In this document: in pieces, positions 9,189 to 19,241 of the stretch | Position numbering within the stretch: the first letter of the stretch is position 1 | How the letters are laid out: every line of letters starts with the position of its first letter | Assembly: GCF_013283785.1 (NCBI RefSeq) | Contig: NZ_JABCPZ010000020.1 | Coordinates: 1-64,000 of the forward strand | Length of the DNA stretch: 64,000 nucleotides | DNA from: Nonomuraea antri | GTDB lineage: Bacteria > Actinomycetota > Actinomycetes > Streptosporangiales > Streptosporangiaceae | Direction of reading: 5' to 3' | Made by a program: the position numbers and the translations under genes | Notes under the pieces: generated by a model | Databases searched by the model: none | Told to the model about the DNA's origin: nothing | What the model saw: the letters and a program-made list of their open reading frames with translations, nothing else

Positions 9189-9463
9189 GGTGACCTCCGC
9201 TGATTACGGATCGTGTCAATCATTGGAGAAGGGGTACCGTAGCCAGCCATTTGCTAAACCTCGGCATTCACGCTGGTAGACAAGGTAGATGAAGGCGCTC
9301 ATAGCCCCATATTTGGTCGGGCCGCTGATTACGTTCCGGATAACTCCCTGGTAGTGGTCTCGATGGAGCCTTGTCGAACCATCGATGGAGGCATACTCTG
9401 CACTCCGCGACTGAATCATCACGTAGAGTGACTATGTCGGCTTGTTGAGCAATTCGCTCGCGC

Positions 9464-10006
9464 ATGAGCGCGGCCATGGCGCTGGTTGTCGTGGCCGTCT
9501 GTGGGTGTCAGGGGCAGAAAGAGGCCCTGCCTCCCATCACCGCGACTCCGGCGGCGTCGGTCCCCTCGGTGGCCGTCTCTTCTCCGCGCACGACGCATGA
9601 ACGGGTCCAGCAGACGTACATCGAGTACTGGAAGGTGCTTGCTCAGGCGGGCAAGGAAGATCCAGATCAGGCGCGAGCCTTGCTCAAGGCCTACGTGATG
9701 GGTGCCTATCTGGACCACCTTGTCGACGGCGTGCGCAAGATGCGTGACAAAGGCCAGGAGCCGGCAGGCCAGGTGAGCCCACATGTGAAGGAGGTCTGGA
9801 TCGCTGGCGGCGATGCGAAGGTAGTCGACTGCCAGGGTGTTTCAGGCGCGCATCTCGTAACCACTCGCTCTGGTCAGGTCGTTTCGTCGGCCAAGTCGGG
9901 CAAGGCTTTCGCGAATATCGAGGCCACGCTCCAACGGGGCAAGGACGGGCGCTGGCGTCTGGCGAGCTTGCACATTAAGGACGAGTCATGCACGCCACCG
10001 TCCTGA
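9464..10006 (+). CDS. Putative lipoprotein of the Tad locus
   Basis: A 180-residue protein starting with a short hydrophobic segment ending in VVVAVCGCQG, which resembles a lipobox with Cys at about residue 14-16. A Pro/Ala/Ser linker follows, then an SnoaL/NTF2-like segment (YIEYWKVLAQAG, later WRLASLHIKDE). Probably anchored outside the membrane. It overlaps the next gene by 19 bp and starts the tad operon. The 275 bp upstream (9189-9463) contain no other gene and probably hold its promoter. Confidence 0.6.
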   Translation: MSAAMALVVVAVCGCQGQKEALPPITATPAASVPSVAVSSPRTTHERVQQTYIEYWKVLAQAGKEDPDQARALLKAYVMGAYLDHLVDGVRKMRDKGQEPAGQVSPHVKEVWIAGGDAKVVDCQGVSGAHLVTTRSGQVVSSAKSGKAFANIEATLQRGKDGRWRLASLHIKDESCTPPS

Positions 10007-10773
10007 CCGCGCTCGTCGCCACGCTGTTCGGCCTCGTGTCCACCAGTGACGACAAGGGGGCTTACCCCTGGGGCGGCGGCTGGGTTGGATTCGCCGAACG
10101 CGAATCCGGAACGCCGGCAGGCGCGGGAAACCCTGGCACACGCGGTGGGACGGTGTCCGACTGCTTCAGCTTCCGCGGGGCGAACGGGGAGACCTATGTG
10201 CAGTGCCGCAGTGGCCCCAACGGTCAGGCCAACCGTTTCGGCACCGTCATTCCGGGCGAGGGTTCTCCGGCCGTGACTCCCGAAATGCTGCTCGAAGAGG
10301 CGCGGCGCAGACTGGCGCCTTCGAAGCCGAAGATCAGCACGGCTCCACCGCGCAGCAGGGATGGGCTTGTCGGCCTTCGCCACTTCTTCTGGATCGAACC
10401 AGGCCAATGGCATCCCATCAGCGAGCGAGCCACGGCTGGACCGGTGTGGGCCGAAGTGACCGCGACGCCGGTGAACCTGACGATCGAGCCGGGTTCCGGC
10501 CAGGACGCCATCACCTGCAAGGGACCGGGGAAGCCGTACGACCCGAAGAAGCCGCCCGGCAAGCAGCGGACGGATTGCAGCCTCATGTTCACCCGGTCCA
10601 GCGCGGGCTTGCCGGGCGAGCAGTACCAGGTGAGAGCGTCCATCACCTGGACCGCTGACTGGGTCGGCTCGGGAGGCGCTGGCGGGCCGTTGCCGCCGGT
10701 CACGACCAGTATCACGTTCCCGCTCCGGGTCGCCGAAGGACAAGCGCTGATCCAGCCGCAAGGAGGTAGCTGA
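9988..10773 (+). CDS. Secreted protein of the Tad locus
   Basis: A 261-residue protein with an N-terminal hydrophobic segment (HATVLTALVATLFGLVS) that probably acts as a signal peptide, then a Gly/Pro-rich exported domain with five or so cysteines. No catalytic motif is visible. Position and spacing (overlap with the lipoprotein, one base before the CpaB-like gene) make it part of the pilus operon. Its role is unknown; I infer an envelope or pilus-associated factor. Confidence 0.6.
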   Translation: MHATVLTALVATLFGLVSTSDDKGAYPWGGGWVGFAERESGTPAGAGNPGTRGGTVSDCFSFRGANGETYVQCRSGPNGQANRFGTVIPGEGSPAVTPEMLLEEARRRLAPSKPKISTAPPRSRDGLVGLRHFFWIEPGQWHPISERATAGPVWAEVTATPVNLTIEPGSGQDAITCKGPGKPYDPKKPPGKQRTDCSLMFTRSSAGLPGEQYQVRASITWTADWVGSGGAGGPLPPVTTSITFPLRVAEGQALIQPQGGS

Positions 10774-10774
10774 G

Positions 10775-11446
10775 GTGGCCAGAAAGCATCTGCCCAGCCC
10801 GCCCACCGCAACGGCGAACGGCTCGCCGCCCCCTGTTGCCATCGCCACCACGCCGAAGCTGCCTCGGCAGCGACGAGCGGGAATGATCGCGCTCGCCCTG
10901 CTCATCGTCGTGGTGGGAGGCATCGCCGGAGCCCAGGCAGTCATCCAGTTGAGCGACCGCCGGCCCGTCGTCGTGATGGGACGGACCGTCCCTGCCGGTC
11001 AGCAAGTGGCCCGAGCGGACCTGACCACCACCATGGTCGCGGCCGACTCAACGGTCCTGACCGTCCCGGCCGGCGAACTCGGCAGGGTCGTGGGACGACG
11101 CGCCACGACGGACCTGCCGGTGGGCACGCTGCTCAGCCCCGCCGTGGTGACAGAGGTGATCAGCCCACTGCCGGGCACCCAACTCGTCCCGGTGGCCGTC
11201 AAACCGAGTCGCGTACCGGGGCGCGGGTTGAGACCAGGTGACGTGGTCGTCGTGACCTTCGATGCGACCGACGGCGCGAAGGACGCGCGGCCTCCCCTTC
11301 CCGCCGTCGTCGACAAGGTGGTGCCGCAAAGCGCTGACGGACTCGTGGTCGTGGATCTCCTGGTGGACGAGAAGCACGCCACCGCGCTGGGTGAGCAGGC
11401 AGGAAGTGGCGAGATGGTGTTGCTCCTCGCCCCACGGAGGCCATGA
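10775..11446 (+). CDS. CpaB/RcpC-like SAF-domain protein
   Basis: A 223-residue protein from GTG 10775, with AGGAGGT just upstream. A basic N-terminus is followed by one membrane helix (MIALALLIVVVGGIAGAQAVI), then an SAF domain with MGRTVPAGQQVARADL and DLPVGTLLSPAVV, then GLRPGDVVVVTF. CpaB proteins are periplasmic or wall-side assembly factors of Flp pili. It ends with an ATGA arrangement just before the TadZ-like gene, consistent with operon translation. Confidence 0.75.
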   Translation: MARKHLPSPPTATANGSPPPVAIATTPKLPRQRRAGMIALALLIVVVGGIAGAQAVIQLSDRRPVVVMGRTVPAGQQVARADLTTTMVAADSTVLTVPAGELGRVVGRRATTDLPVGTLLSPAVVTEVISPLPGTQLVPVAVKPSRVPGRGLRPGDVVVVTFDATDGAKDARPPLPAVVDKVVPQSADGLVVVDLLVDEKHATALGEQAGSGEMVLLLAPRRP

Positions 11447-12250
11447 ATGGCGATCTACACGCTGATGAGCGCGAGTGGTTCGCCGGGCGTGACCACCACC
11501 GCCCTCGCCGTCACCTACGCCTGGAGTGGACGCGCCCTGCTGGCCGAATGCGCCCCGGCGGGTGGCAACGTCCTCGCCGGATTCCTGGGCGGGCAGACGG
11601 ACGGCATCCCGGGAGGTCTGCTCGACCTCGCGCTGGGAATCGCGCACAGCTCGAACCCGGCGGTCCTGTGGGAGCACGTGGTCTCGCTTGATCAGGAAGC
11701 GCGAGAGTGGCTGCTCCTGCCGGGGCTCAAGGATCCTCGACACGCACCCCAAGTCGACTGGGACGCCGTCGTGGACGTGCTGAGAAGCGCGACCACCGAC
11801 ACGATCGACGTCGTCGCGGACGTGGGCGCCCTCGGCAGGCCCGACACTCCACTGCGCCTGATCGCCGCCTCGGACGTGGCCGTTCTGGTGATACGTCCGA
11901 CGTTGCGGCAGATCAACGATGCCCGGCCCAGGTTGGAGGCGCTCGGGCGGGTTGTGGGAACCGCGGTCCCTGTCGCTCTCTGCCTCATCGGGTCCGGTGA
12001 CTACAGCCTGAGACAGGTCAGTCAGGCGCTGTACGGGTTGCCGGTCATCGGGATGCTTCCCTGGTCCCGCCGCTGCGCCGAGGTGTTGTCGGACGGCAGA
12101 CGAACACGCCGTTCGGTACGGATCTCCTCTCTCATCCGTGACGCATCCGCCTTGGGCGCGGCCATGCGCGATCTGGCCGAAAGGAACCGACCCGATGAGC
12201 AGTTGGCCGCCGAGTCCGCAATGGCCGCCCGCCGACCTTCAGGCGGATGA
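11447..12250 (+). CDS. TadZ/CpaE-like P-loop protein
   Basis: A 267-residue SIMIBI-type protein. The P-loop region is SASGSPGVTTTALAV, lacking the usual GK, as in many actinobacterial TadZ-like proteins, so ATP hydrolysis may be weak or absent. The segment VVADVGALG corresponds to Walker B. TadZ proteins position the Tad ATPase. It overlaps the tadA start by 56 bp. Confidence 0.65.
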   Translation: MAIYTLMSASGSPGVTTTALAVTYAWSGRALLAECAPAGGNVLAGFLGGQTDGIPGGLLDLALGIAHSSNPAVLWEHVVSLDQEAREWLLLPGLKDPRHAPQVDWDAVVDVLRSATTDTIDVVADVGALGRPDTPLRLIAASDVAVLVIRPTLRQINDARPRLEALGRVVGTAVPVALCLIGSGDYSLRQVSQALYGLPVIGMLPWSRRCAEVLSDGRRTRRSVRISSLIRDASALGAAMRDLAERNRPDEQLAAESAMAARRPSGG

Positions 12251-13586
12251 GTTCGTCCGTCCGCCACAGCAGAACGACCTGGACGACGCGGCCATGCGTG
12301 AAGCCGTCCGGGCGATCAGCGACATGGTGGCCGACGACCTCAAGGAGACAACGGACAGGAAGTCGGCACGGCAGGCGGTGCAGGCGGGAGTTCAGCGTTG
12401 GGTTCAGGATCGGCTTCGTGACGATGTGGCGATCAGCTTCGCGACTCAGCGGCGCCTGGTCGACGCCGTTCTGGACGAGCGGTTCGAGCTCGGCATGCTC
12501 ACTCCGTACATCAGGGACAGCCGCGTCGAGAGCATCGACGTCAACGGGCACGACGAGGTCTGGATCACCTACAGCGACGGGACGTGCGAGGAAGGCCCGG
12601 CACTGGCTGCCTCCGACGAGGATCTGGTACGCAAGATCCAGATGTGGGCCTTGCACAAGGCGTACGCGCCGCGTGAGTTCTCCGAAGCGAACCCGCTGCT
12701 GAACGCGGCGCTCAAGCCGGGCGAAGGCGATGACGGGGTCGGCGTGCGGCTCAGCGCCTCGATGTCGGTGACGCCCCGGCCGTACGCGAGCTTGCGCTGC
12801 CACCGGCTGGTCGATGTCACTATGTCTGATCTCCACCGGCTGGGCACGGTGAGCCGGAGCGTGCGGGCGTTCATCGAGGCTGCGGTGAAGGCGCGCCTGA
12901 ACATTATGATCAGCGGTGCGACCGCGGCGGGAAAGACGACCGCGCTGCGCGCCTTCTCCTCCGTCATCGATCCGATGGAACGCATCGCCACGCTGGAGAG
13001 CGACTTCGAGCTGTTCTTCCACCAGCTCAGGCACCGCCACCGCAACGTCGTCGCCTTCCAGGCCCGGCAGCCGAACAGCGAAGGCGCGGGAGCCATCTCG
13101 CTGAACGACCTGATCCCGCACTCGCTCCGCAAGAACATCAAGCGGATCTTCGTCGGCGAAGTCCGGGCGGATGAGATCACCGCGATGTTCGAGGCGATGA
13201 ACACCGGCCATCCCGGCTCGATGTGCACCATTCACGCGGACGGCGCGGAGGAGGTGTTCAACCGCATCGTCATGTTGTGGACACGCGGCCCTAGCGGCGT
13301 GCACACCCCGGCCTCGGTCATCCACCTCAACACCGGCATGACCATCAACCTGGTCGTTCATCTGCGCATGGATCCCGACACCCACACCAGGTTCGTCAGC
13401 GAGGTCCTTGAGGTCATGGCCCCCGGCGACAACGACCTGCCCAGTCGCAACACCGTCTACAGCCCGACCGGTCCAGCAGGTCGGGCCATGCCGGACATCA
13501 CTCCGCAGTGCCTCGACCGGCTCATCGCGGCCGGCTTCGATCCAGCGCTGCTGGACGCTCGGAACGCCACCTGGGAGGTGACATGA
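12195..13586 (+). CDS. tadA: TadA-type secretion ATPase
   Basis: A 463-residue GspE/VirB11-superfamily ATPase. Walker A is SGATAAGKTTALRAF near residue 240; the Asp-box equivalent is ATLESDFELF; Walker B is KRIFVGEVRADEI; a His-box-like MNTGHPGSMCTIHAD follows. This is the CpaF/TadA signature. It powers extension of Flp pili or export of pseudopilins. The ATG at 12195 fits the overlap with the TadZ-like gene. Its stop forms ATGA with the tadB start at 13583. Confidence 0.9.
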   Translation: MSSWPPSPQWPPADLQADEFVRPPQQNDLDDAAMREAVRAISDMVADDLKETTDRKSARQAVQAGVQRWVQDRLRDDVAISFATQRRLVDAVLDERFELGMLTPYIRDSRVESIDVNGHDEVWITYSDGTCEEGPALAASDEDLVRKIQMWALHKAYAPREFSEANPLLNAALKPGEGDDGVGVRLSASMSVTPRPYASLRCHRLVDVTMSDLHRLGTVSRSVRAFIEAAVKARLNIMISGATAAGKTTALRAFSSVIDPMERIATLESDFELFFHQLRHRHRNVVAFQARQPNSEGAGAISLNDLIPHSLRKNIKRIFVGEVRADEITAMFEAMNTGHPGSMCTIHADGAEEVFNRIVMLWTRGPSGVHTPASVIHLNTGMTINLVVHLRMDPDTHTRFVSEVLEVMAPGDNDLPSRNTVYSPTGPAGRAMPDITPQCLDRLIAAGFDPALLDARNATWEVT

Positions 13587-14441
13587 ACCTCTCCGCCGTC
13601 ACAGCTGGGCTGGGGCCTCGACGATTCTTACCGGGCTGATCCTCTTGATCAGAGAATTCACCAGGCGTGCCAACCACCAGGAGGCCCGTCCACCCAGCCG
13701 ATTGCTCACGAGTCTCTCCCGGCCCGCGACCCGGTTGAATCTGCTGATCGCCGTCGCGGTGGGAACCGCCGTGTGGCTCGTCACGCGTTGGCCGGTCGCA
13801 GTCGTGGCCTCCGCACTGGCGGCAGTGACGTTGCCCAGGGTGATCTCGGGACGTGCCGCGACCGCCCGCATCCAGAAGCTGGAAGCGCTGGAGCAGTGGA
13901 CCCGGCGGCTCTGTGACTGCTGCAAGCAGGCCGAGCACCGGAACACGCCTTGGCGCAGAGCGCCGCACGCAACCTCTCCGCGCCGATCGCGCCCGCCGTC
14001 GCGAACCTGGGACGCCGGGTGTCGGTGTCGCGCATCCCCACAGAAGAAGCCCTGCGACAGTTCGCCGACGAGCTGAACGACCCAGTGGGCGACCGAATCG
14101 CCGCCGCGCTGATCCTGGTCTCCCGGCGCAGAGGCAACAAGGCCGGGGTGGTTCTGTCCCATCTGGCCGAACTCGTGGCCAAGGACGTCTCCGATCGCAG
14201 AGAGGTCGAGGCGGCCCGCGCCGAGCACCGCACCACGGTCCGCTGGATCGTCATCATCCTCGCGTTCTTCGCCTCCCTCGCGGTCTGGCAGCGAGCGTAC
14301 GTCGCCCCCTACTCCACCCCGATCGGCCAAGTCGTGCTGGCCGTCGTGGCCGCCTTCTACGGGCTGGCGGTGTGGTGGCTGCACCGGCTGGGCAACGCCG
14401 CTCCGGGTCAGCGCTTCCTCTCCCAGGAGGGTCGGAAATGA
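13583..14441 (+). pseudogene. tadB: TadB inner-membrane platform protein, two frameshifts
   Basis: ATG 13583 gives MNLSAVTAGL before a stop. The sequence then continues in another frame (ILTGLILLIREFTRRAN, two membrane segments, VISGRAATARIQKLEALEQW). At about 13915 coding moves to a third frame (LLQAGRAPEHALAQSAARN, then the final membrane helices to QEGRK at 14441). Together these reconstruct one TadB protein of about 285 residues with the T2SSF core. Two single-base changes (near 13600 and 13915) disrupt it. If real, the platform is non-functional and the Tad machine is dead; if they are assembly indels, the gene is intact. Confidence 0.8.
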
Positions 14442-15286
14442 GCACCCTGGCCATCACCGGCGGCTGTCTGGCCGGGCTGGGGCTCGCCCTGTTGATCGCC
14501 GAACTGTTCCCCGGCCGCCCTCGCCTTGATGCGGCCCTCGCCCGCTTGGCCGGGATCCCCCTGACGGGCCATGGAATGCCCGTACGGCTGGCTGCGTTCG
14601 CCGCCCGGTTCCCCGTGCCGCGCGCCGACCTGGCCTTGCTCGGCATCTCGGTCGAACGCTTCGCGCTGCAGCGCATCGGCTTCACCGCCCTCGGGCTCCT
14701 CCTGCCGATGATGCTCAACGTCGCCGCAGCGCTGACCGGCATCTCACTTCCCTGGGCTGTCCCCGCCATTGCGGGTCTGATCATCGGCGGCGTCTTCGGA
14801 CTCTTCCCCGACATCGCGGCCAGGAGCGAAGCGGCGAAACGCCGGGCCGAGTTCCGCGTCGCGCTGTCGACGTATCTCGACATGGTCGCCCTGGAACGGG
14901 CGGCCGGTGCCGCGCCCACCCAGGCCCTGCAAGCGCCCGTCGACATCTGCACCGGCTGGGTCTTCCTGCGCATCGCCGCCGTGCTCGAACAGGCCAGGCG
15001 CGCCGGGGACCAGCCATGGCGTGGGCTGGCCGAGCTCGGAGAGCGGATGGGCGTCAGCGAGCTCACCGACCTGGCCGACATCGCCGAGGACGCCGGCACC
15101 GAGGGTGCCCAGGTCCTCACCACCCTGCTGGCCAAGGCGCAGTCGATGCGGACCGCGGCCCTCACGAATGCCCGCGCGCAGGCGAACGCGCGCACCAGCG
15201 ACATGCCCATCGCCATCAGCTCGACCGTGATCGGGTTCTTGCTGCTCGTCTGTTTCCCCGCTCTCTACCGGATCTTCGCCAGCTGA
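14438..15286 (+). CDS. tadC: TadC-type T2SSF membrane protein
   Basis: A 282-residue protein from ATG 14438, overlapping the tadB stop by 4 bp. Two N-terminal helices, a cytoplasmic segment with RAEFRVALSTYLDMVALERAAGA and GVSELTDLADIAEDAG, and a C-terminal helix (ISSTVIGFLLLVCFPALY) match the TadC/GspF-like fold. It should pair with TadB as the platform for the TadA ATPase. Confidence 0.85.
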   Translation: MSTLAITGGCLAGLGLALLIAELFPGRPRLDAALARLAGIPLTGHGMPVRLAAFAARFPVPRADLALLGISVERFALQRIGFTALGLLLPMMLNVAAALTGISLPWAVPAIAGLIIGGVFGLFPDIAARSEAAKRRAEFRVALSTYLDMVALERAAGAAPTQALQAPVDICTGWVFLRIAAVLEQARRAGDQPWRGLAELGERMGVSELTDLADIAEDAGTEGAQVLTTLLAKAQSMRTAALTNARAQANARTSDMPIAISSTVIGFLLLVCFPALYRIFAS

Positions 15287-15298
15287 GGAGGACTGCGC

Positions 15299-15508
15299 AT
15301 GCGCCGACACCTACCCCCGGAGGCCGCGTACTGGCTGGCTCTCATGCGGCTCCTTCGCTCCCGCATCGAGCATGCCCGCAAGCATCCGGACGACGGCATG
15401 TCCGCCGAGCTGATGGTGCTCATCGGTGCCCTCGTCCTGGTCGCCATCGCCGCCATGGCCATCGTGACTGCCAAGATCATCGAAAAGGCGAACAGCATCA
15501 AGCTGTGA
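15299..15508 (+). CDS. Flp-type pilin-like small membrane protein
   Basis: A 69-residue protein with a basic leader, a Gly-Met-Ser-Ala-Glu processing-like site (DDGMSAELMVLIGALV), a single hydrophobic helix with the Glu five residues after the Gly as in type IV pilins, and a short charged tail. This fits the major or a minor Flp pilin of the locus. AGGAGG lies about ten bases upstream of ATG 15299. No prepilin peptidase gene is present in the window. Confidence 0.7.
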   Translation: MRRHLPPEAAYWLALMRLLRSRIEHARKHPDDGMSAELMVLIGALVLVAIAAMAIVTAKIIEKANSIKL

Positions 15509-15521
15509 CCAGGAGCCCACG

Positions 15522-15923
15522 ATGCGATCAGCTCACGACTCAGATCGAGGCACATCCACGGCGGAGGTGGCGATCGTGCTGACCGTGCTGATGCTCACGA
15601 TCCTGGCCTGCATGCAGGTGATCCTGTTGTACTTCGCCAGATCGGTGGCCCTGGCCGCCGCACAGGAAGGAGTTCGTGCCTCTCGCGCCGAAAACGCCTC
15701 CCGTACTGCGGGTGCGGCCGTCGCCGAGCGGTACGCCGAGCAGACGGCGGGCGGATTCCTGTCCGGGATCAGCGCCTCCATGAAGGAGACGGGACCCGAC
15801 AACGTCCGGGTGATGGTCGCGGGACAGTCGCTTTCACTGGTGCCGTTCCTGGCGTCCATCCCGGTGGAGGAGGAAGCCGCGGGCGTCATCGAGGAGTTCA
15901 ACCCGCCCGCGAGAACGAGATGA
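15522..15923 (+). CDS. TadE-like pseudopilin 1
   Basis: A 133-residue protein with a short polar leader, then RGTSTAEVAIVLTVLMLTIL, the TadE signature of Gly-x-x-x-x-Glu followed by a hydrophobic helix. The outside domain is Ala-rich and helical at first (RSVALAAAQEGVRASRAENA). TadE proteins are minor pseudopilins processed by a prepilin peptidase. Its end overlaps the next gene by 4 bp. Confidence 0.75.
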   Translation: MRSAHDSDRGTSTAEVAIVLTVLMLTILACMQVILLYFARSVALAAAQEGVRASRAENASRTAGAAVAERYAEQTAGGFLSGISASMKETGPDNVRVMVAGQSLSLVPFLASIPVEEEAAGVIEEFNPPARTR

Positions 15924-16351
15924 GGGATCCGCACGCTGAGCGCGGCAGCAGTACCGCGGAAACGACGATCATCATCTCGGTGATCGCGCTGGTCCTGATG
16001 TTCGCCGTCGTGGTCGGGCGTATCACCGTGGCCACGGCGGCCGTCGAAGCCGCCGCGCGCGATGCCGCGCGACAGGCATCGATGGCACGTACCGCGAGCG
16101 AAGCGGAGGCGAACGCCGCCTCCAGCGCCGAGGAATCGCTACGCAGTCGTGGCGTCAGTTGCGAGGCGCTGGCTGTGGACACGGAAACAGGCGGGTTCGC
16201 GCAAGAGGCGGGAACGCCGGCTGTGGTCGTCGCGCATGTGTCATGCACGGTCCCGCTCGAGGACGTCGGATTCCCCGGCTTCGGTGGCGGCATGGTGCGC
16301 GAAGCCAGCTTCACCAGCCCGCTGGACCCGTACCGGGGGAGACAAGAGTGA
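15920..16351 (+). CDS. TadE-like pseudopilin 2
   Basis: A 143-residue protein with RGSSTAETTIIISVIALVLM, again the TadE processing site and helix, followed by TAAVEAAARDAARQAS, typical of the family. Two cysteines in the exported domain may pair. It overlaps both neighbours by 4 bp, so the three pseudopilins are made as a translationally coupled set. Confidence 0.75.
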   Translation: MRDPHAERGSSTAETTIIISVIALVLMFAVVVGRITVATAAVEAAARDAARQASMARTASEAEANAASSAEESLRSRGVSCEALAVDTETGGFAQEAGTPAVVVAHVSCTVPLEDVGFPGFGGGMVREASFTSPLDPYRGRQE

Positions 16352-16773
16352 CGGAGCGCTGGAACGCCGAGCGGGGATCGGTGACGCCGTACAGTCTGAT
16401 CTTCATCGTCACGTTGATGGCGTTCGCCGGTTTGGCCGTCGACGGTGGTGCCAAGTTGCGCGCTGGGTGGGAAGCCGTCGGGGTGGCGGAGGAAGCGGCA
16501 CGAGCGGGAGCAGGGCTCGTGGACCAGGCTGCCGCGTATGCGGGAAGACCCTTCGTGGTAGATGCGGCAGCAGGTGCTCAAGCAGCACGTGCCTATCTCG
16601 CCAAAAGTGGCCATGCCGGAACGGTCGGTCTCGCAGGCCCTCAGACCGTCAGGGTCACCGTGACAGTCACCAAGAGCACCTACCTGCTCTCCATGGTCGG
16701 GATCTCCGAGGTCACGGCAACCGCCAGAACTACGGCCGACCTCGCGACCGGTGTGTCGAGGCGCGAGCGATGA
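16348..16773 (+). CDS. TadG/TadE-like pilus-assembly protein
   Basis: A 141-residue protein from GTG 16348. The start RGSVTPYSLIFIVTLMAFAGLAVDGG is the N-terminal motif of TadG-type proteins in actinobacteria (a helix followed by the AVDGG turn). It is shorter than classical TadG and lacks a von Willebrand domain. Coupled by 4-bp overlaps on both sides. Confidence 0.7.
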   Translation: MTERWNAERGSVTPYSLIFIVTLMAFAGLAVDGGAKLRAGWEAVGVAEEAARAGAGLVDQAAAYAGRPFVVDAAAGAQAARAYLAKSGHAGTVGLAGPQTVRVTVTVTKSTYLLSMVGISEVTATARTTADLATGVSRRER

Positions 16774-19162
16774 TCGTGATTCGCGTCGTCCGAGCCACGC
16801 TGGCGGCCCTGGCGTTGCTTCTCCTGAGCGTGGGCCCGCCGATTGCCCTCTACCTGCTCGCGGGGCTGCCGCTCCCTGACCACATGCCGACGATCGACGA
16901 ACTCGGTACCGCCCTGCTCGCGCCGGATGATGGCGCCTTGTTCTGGGATTTCGTCACCTTGATCGCCTGGGCTGCATGGTTGCTCTTCGCCTTCACGGTG
17001 GTCACTGAGGTCGTGGCCAGACTACGGGGACTCAAACTGGCACCGAGGTTGCCCGGCCTGGGCTGGATGCAATGGTTCGCGGCAGGACTCATCGCGACCA
17101 TCACCTTCGCCGCCAGCGCGTCCGCCGTGTCTGCATCTGTTCCGCCCGCCGTCGTAGCCTCGGCTCCGCCGCATCCCCTGGAGGTCGCTCCTTCCGTAAC
17201 TGAACCGCGCATCCACATGGTCAAGGAGGGCGACACCCTTTCCACCATTGCGACGAGGAAACTGGGCAACCCTGGCAAGTGGCTCAAGATCTGGAAGCTC
17301 AATGCCGGCGAGCGTCAGGGTGACGGGCGTGTCTTCCGCGACCCTGATCTCATCCATCCCGGCTGGGCCTTGAAGCTCCCCGGTATGCCACTCCATAGAG
17401 ATCGTGCGCCGATGCCCGCGGTCGTTCCGGACCTGCCGCCACAGATTCACGTCACCGAGCCGGCAAAAGAATCAAGCCCGCGTCAGACGGTCATCGTTGT
17501 CGAAGTACCCGGTGGCGGCATGGTGACCATGGCTTTCGCGGCCGGCATCAGCACCGCCTGGGCCGCATCGCGGCTCTGGCGGCGCAAACGACACCGTACG
17601 CCTCAGCCCGGCGAACCCGATCCAGGTGATGGCCGAGCCCCAACCCGAGCCGGCCGTCGAAGCGCTGAGACGACACCACCTCAAGAGCCTCCCACCGGAG
17701 GAGCAGCCCAGCGATCAGGAGTTGATCCGGTCATCATTCTCCTCGGAAATCCCGACCCGCCAGACGGTGGGACGACACCCGGACGGCAGCGAGGTGGCAC
17801 TGGACCTGTCCGGGCTCAACCTGGGGCTCACCGGCGCCGGTGCCGAAGACGTTCTACGAGCACTCGTTCTGGACCTGCTGCAGCAATCCGACCACTATCG
17901 AGTCGAGATCATCATCACCGAAGCTCAAGCCAGCACGATCCATCGGTATTCCGCTGGAGCTTCTGCGCACGCTCACCGAAGCCGACGCGCTACCGGGTCT
18001 GACGCTCGCCGCGACCCCTGATGAAGCCCACGCCCGCCTCGAAGAGGCGTATCTCACGAGAGGGCGCATTCTCTTCGAGCGGGAAGCGGACGACATCGGC
18101 ACCCTTCGCGCCGCGGACCCAGGGGATGTCCTCCCCGCGATCGTGCTGGTCGCCGCCCTGGACCAACGGCCCAACCGGCGACTGGAGTCACTGCTACGCC
18201 TGGCGGAGCCGTATGGAATCGGGGGGCTGCTGCTGGGCCGGTGGCCATCGGGAACGACCTGCCACGTGGATGGAGAAGGGCAGGTCATCGCGGTAGAAGG
18301 AGAACTCGCGGGCCGGCTGAACAACGCATGCCTTGTTCATATCACCGAAAGCCAGGCGGCCGAGTATGGTCGGCTGATCGCGGCCAGCCACGGGGCTCAC
18401 AACAACCATCTCCCTTCCGAGTCTCGGCATCGAGGCGCGCCGGAAATCCCGAAGCAATCGCTCGCCGCTCAGGAAGGTGAAAGCCCGCCCGTTTCCCTCC
18501 TGCTACTCGGCCCGCCCGAGGTGCGGGTCGGTGATCGCCTCATCCCCCTGGCGCGCAGGGAGAAGGCATTTGAGTTGCTCGTGTACCTGGCGCTGCACCC
18601 CGGCGCGACCCGCAAGCATCTGCTCAAGGTCCTGTGGCCAGGTGACTTCCCAGGAGACTTCCACAGCACGCTGCGACATCTACGGGATCCGTTGAAACAG
18701 GCGACCGGCCTGAAGGAGAAGCTCTTCATCCGTCACGAGAACGATCGCTATTGGATCATGGAGGATCTGATCGATGTAGACGTGTGGAGGTTGTACAAGC
18801 TGCTCTCCGAAGCCCACGCCGCAGAGAACGATGAGGCACGCATCGAAGTGCTGGAGAAGGTCGCTCGGCTGTGCCGCGGCGTCGCCCTGGACGGTGCGGA
18901 GTTCGACTGGTGCGAACGGGATGGGTGGCCGCTGACGCGAGCCATGGCCGACGCCCTGGTCCAGCTCGCTCGACTACAGGAGGAGTCTCATCCCGATCGG
19001 GCGATGGAACTCCTGGCGCAAGCACTGACGCTTGATCCGGACAGCGAGGAGACCTATCACGATCTCATCGCACTTCAACGGCGCCTCGGGCTCCAGGCCG
19101 AAGCCGGCCGTACCGCCAAAGCTCTGAAGCATCGGCTCGCCGCCTTCGGATCCCAGCCCTGA
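16770..19162 (+). pseudogene. LysM-BTAD membrane regulator, two frameshifts
   Basis: Reconstructed, this is one protein of about 797 residues. Frame 1 (16770 to about 17625): two membrane helices, then a LysM domain (HMVKEGDTLSTIATRKLGN, HPGWALKLPG), then a third helix. Frame 2 (17628 to about 17940): EPQPEPAVEALRRHH to VEIIITEAQ. Frame 3 (about 17945 to 19162): LELLRTLTEADALPG, an OmpR-like winged helix and a bacterial transcriptional activator (BTAD) domain near the end (VDVWRLYKLLSEAH, LARLQEESHPDRAMELL). LysM-BTAD fusions are commonly found in actinobacterial Tad loci and probably link wall binding to regulation. Frame changes lie near 17625 and 17941. The last frame alone looks like an ordinary gene from 17840 but lacks the real N-terminus. 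Confidence 0.75.
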
Positions 19163-19241
19163 CCCGAGGCGCCGAGCAGTCCCGCGCACTCGGATCCCAC
19201 AGATCGTTTTGCGCATGGTGCCATCGCCATCGCTTCTATCC

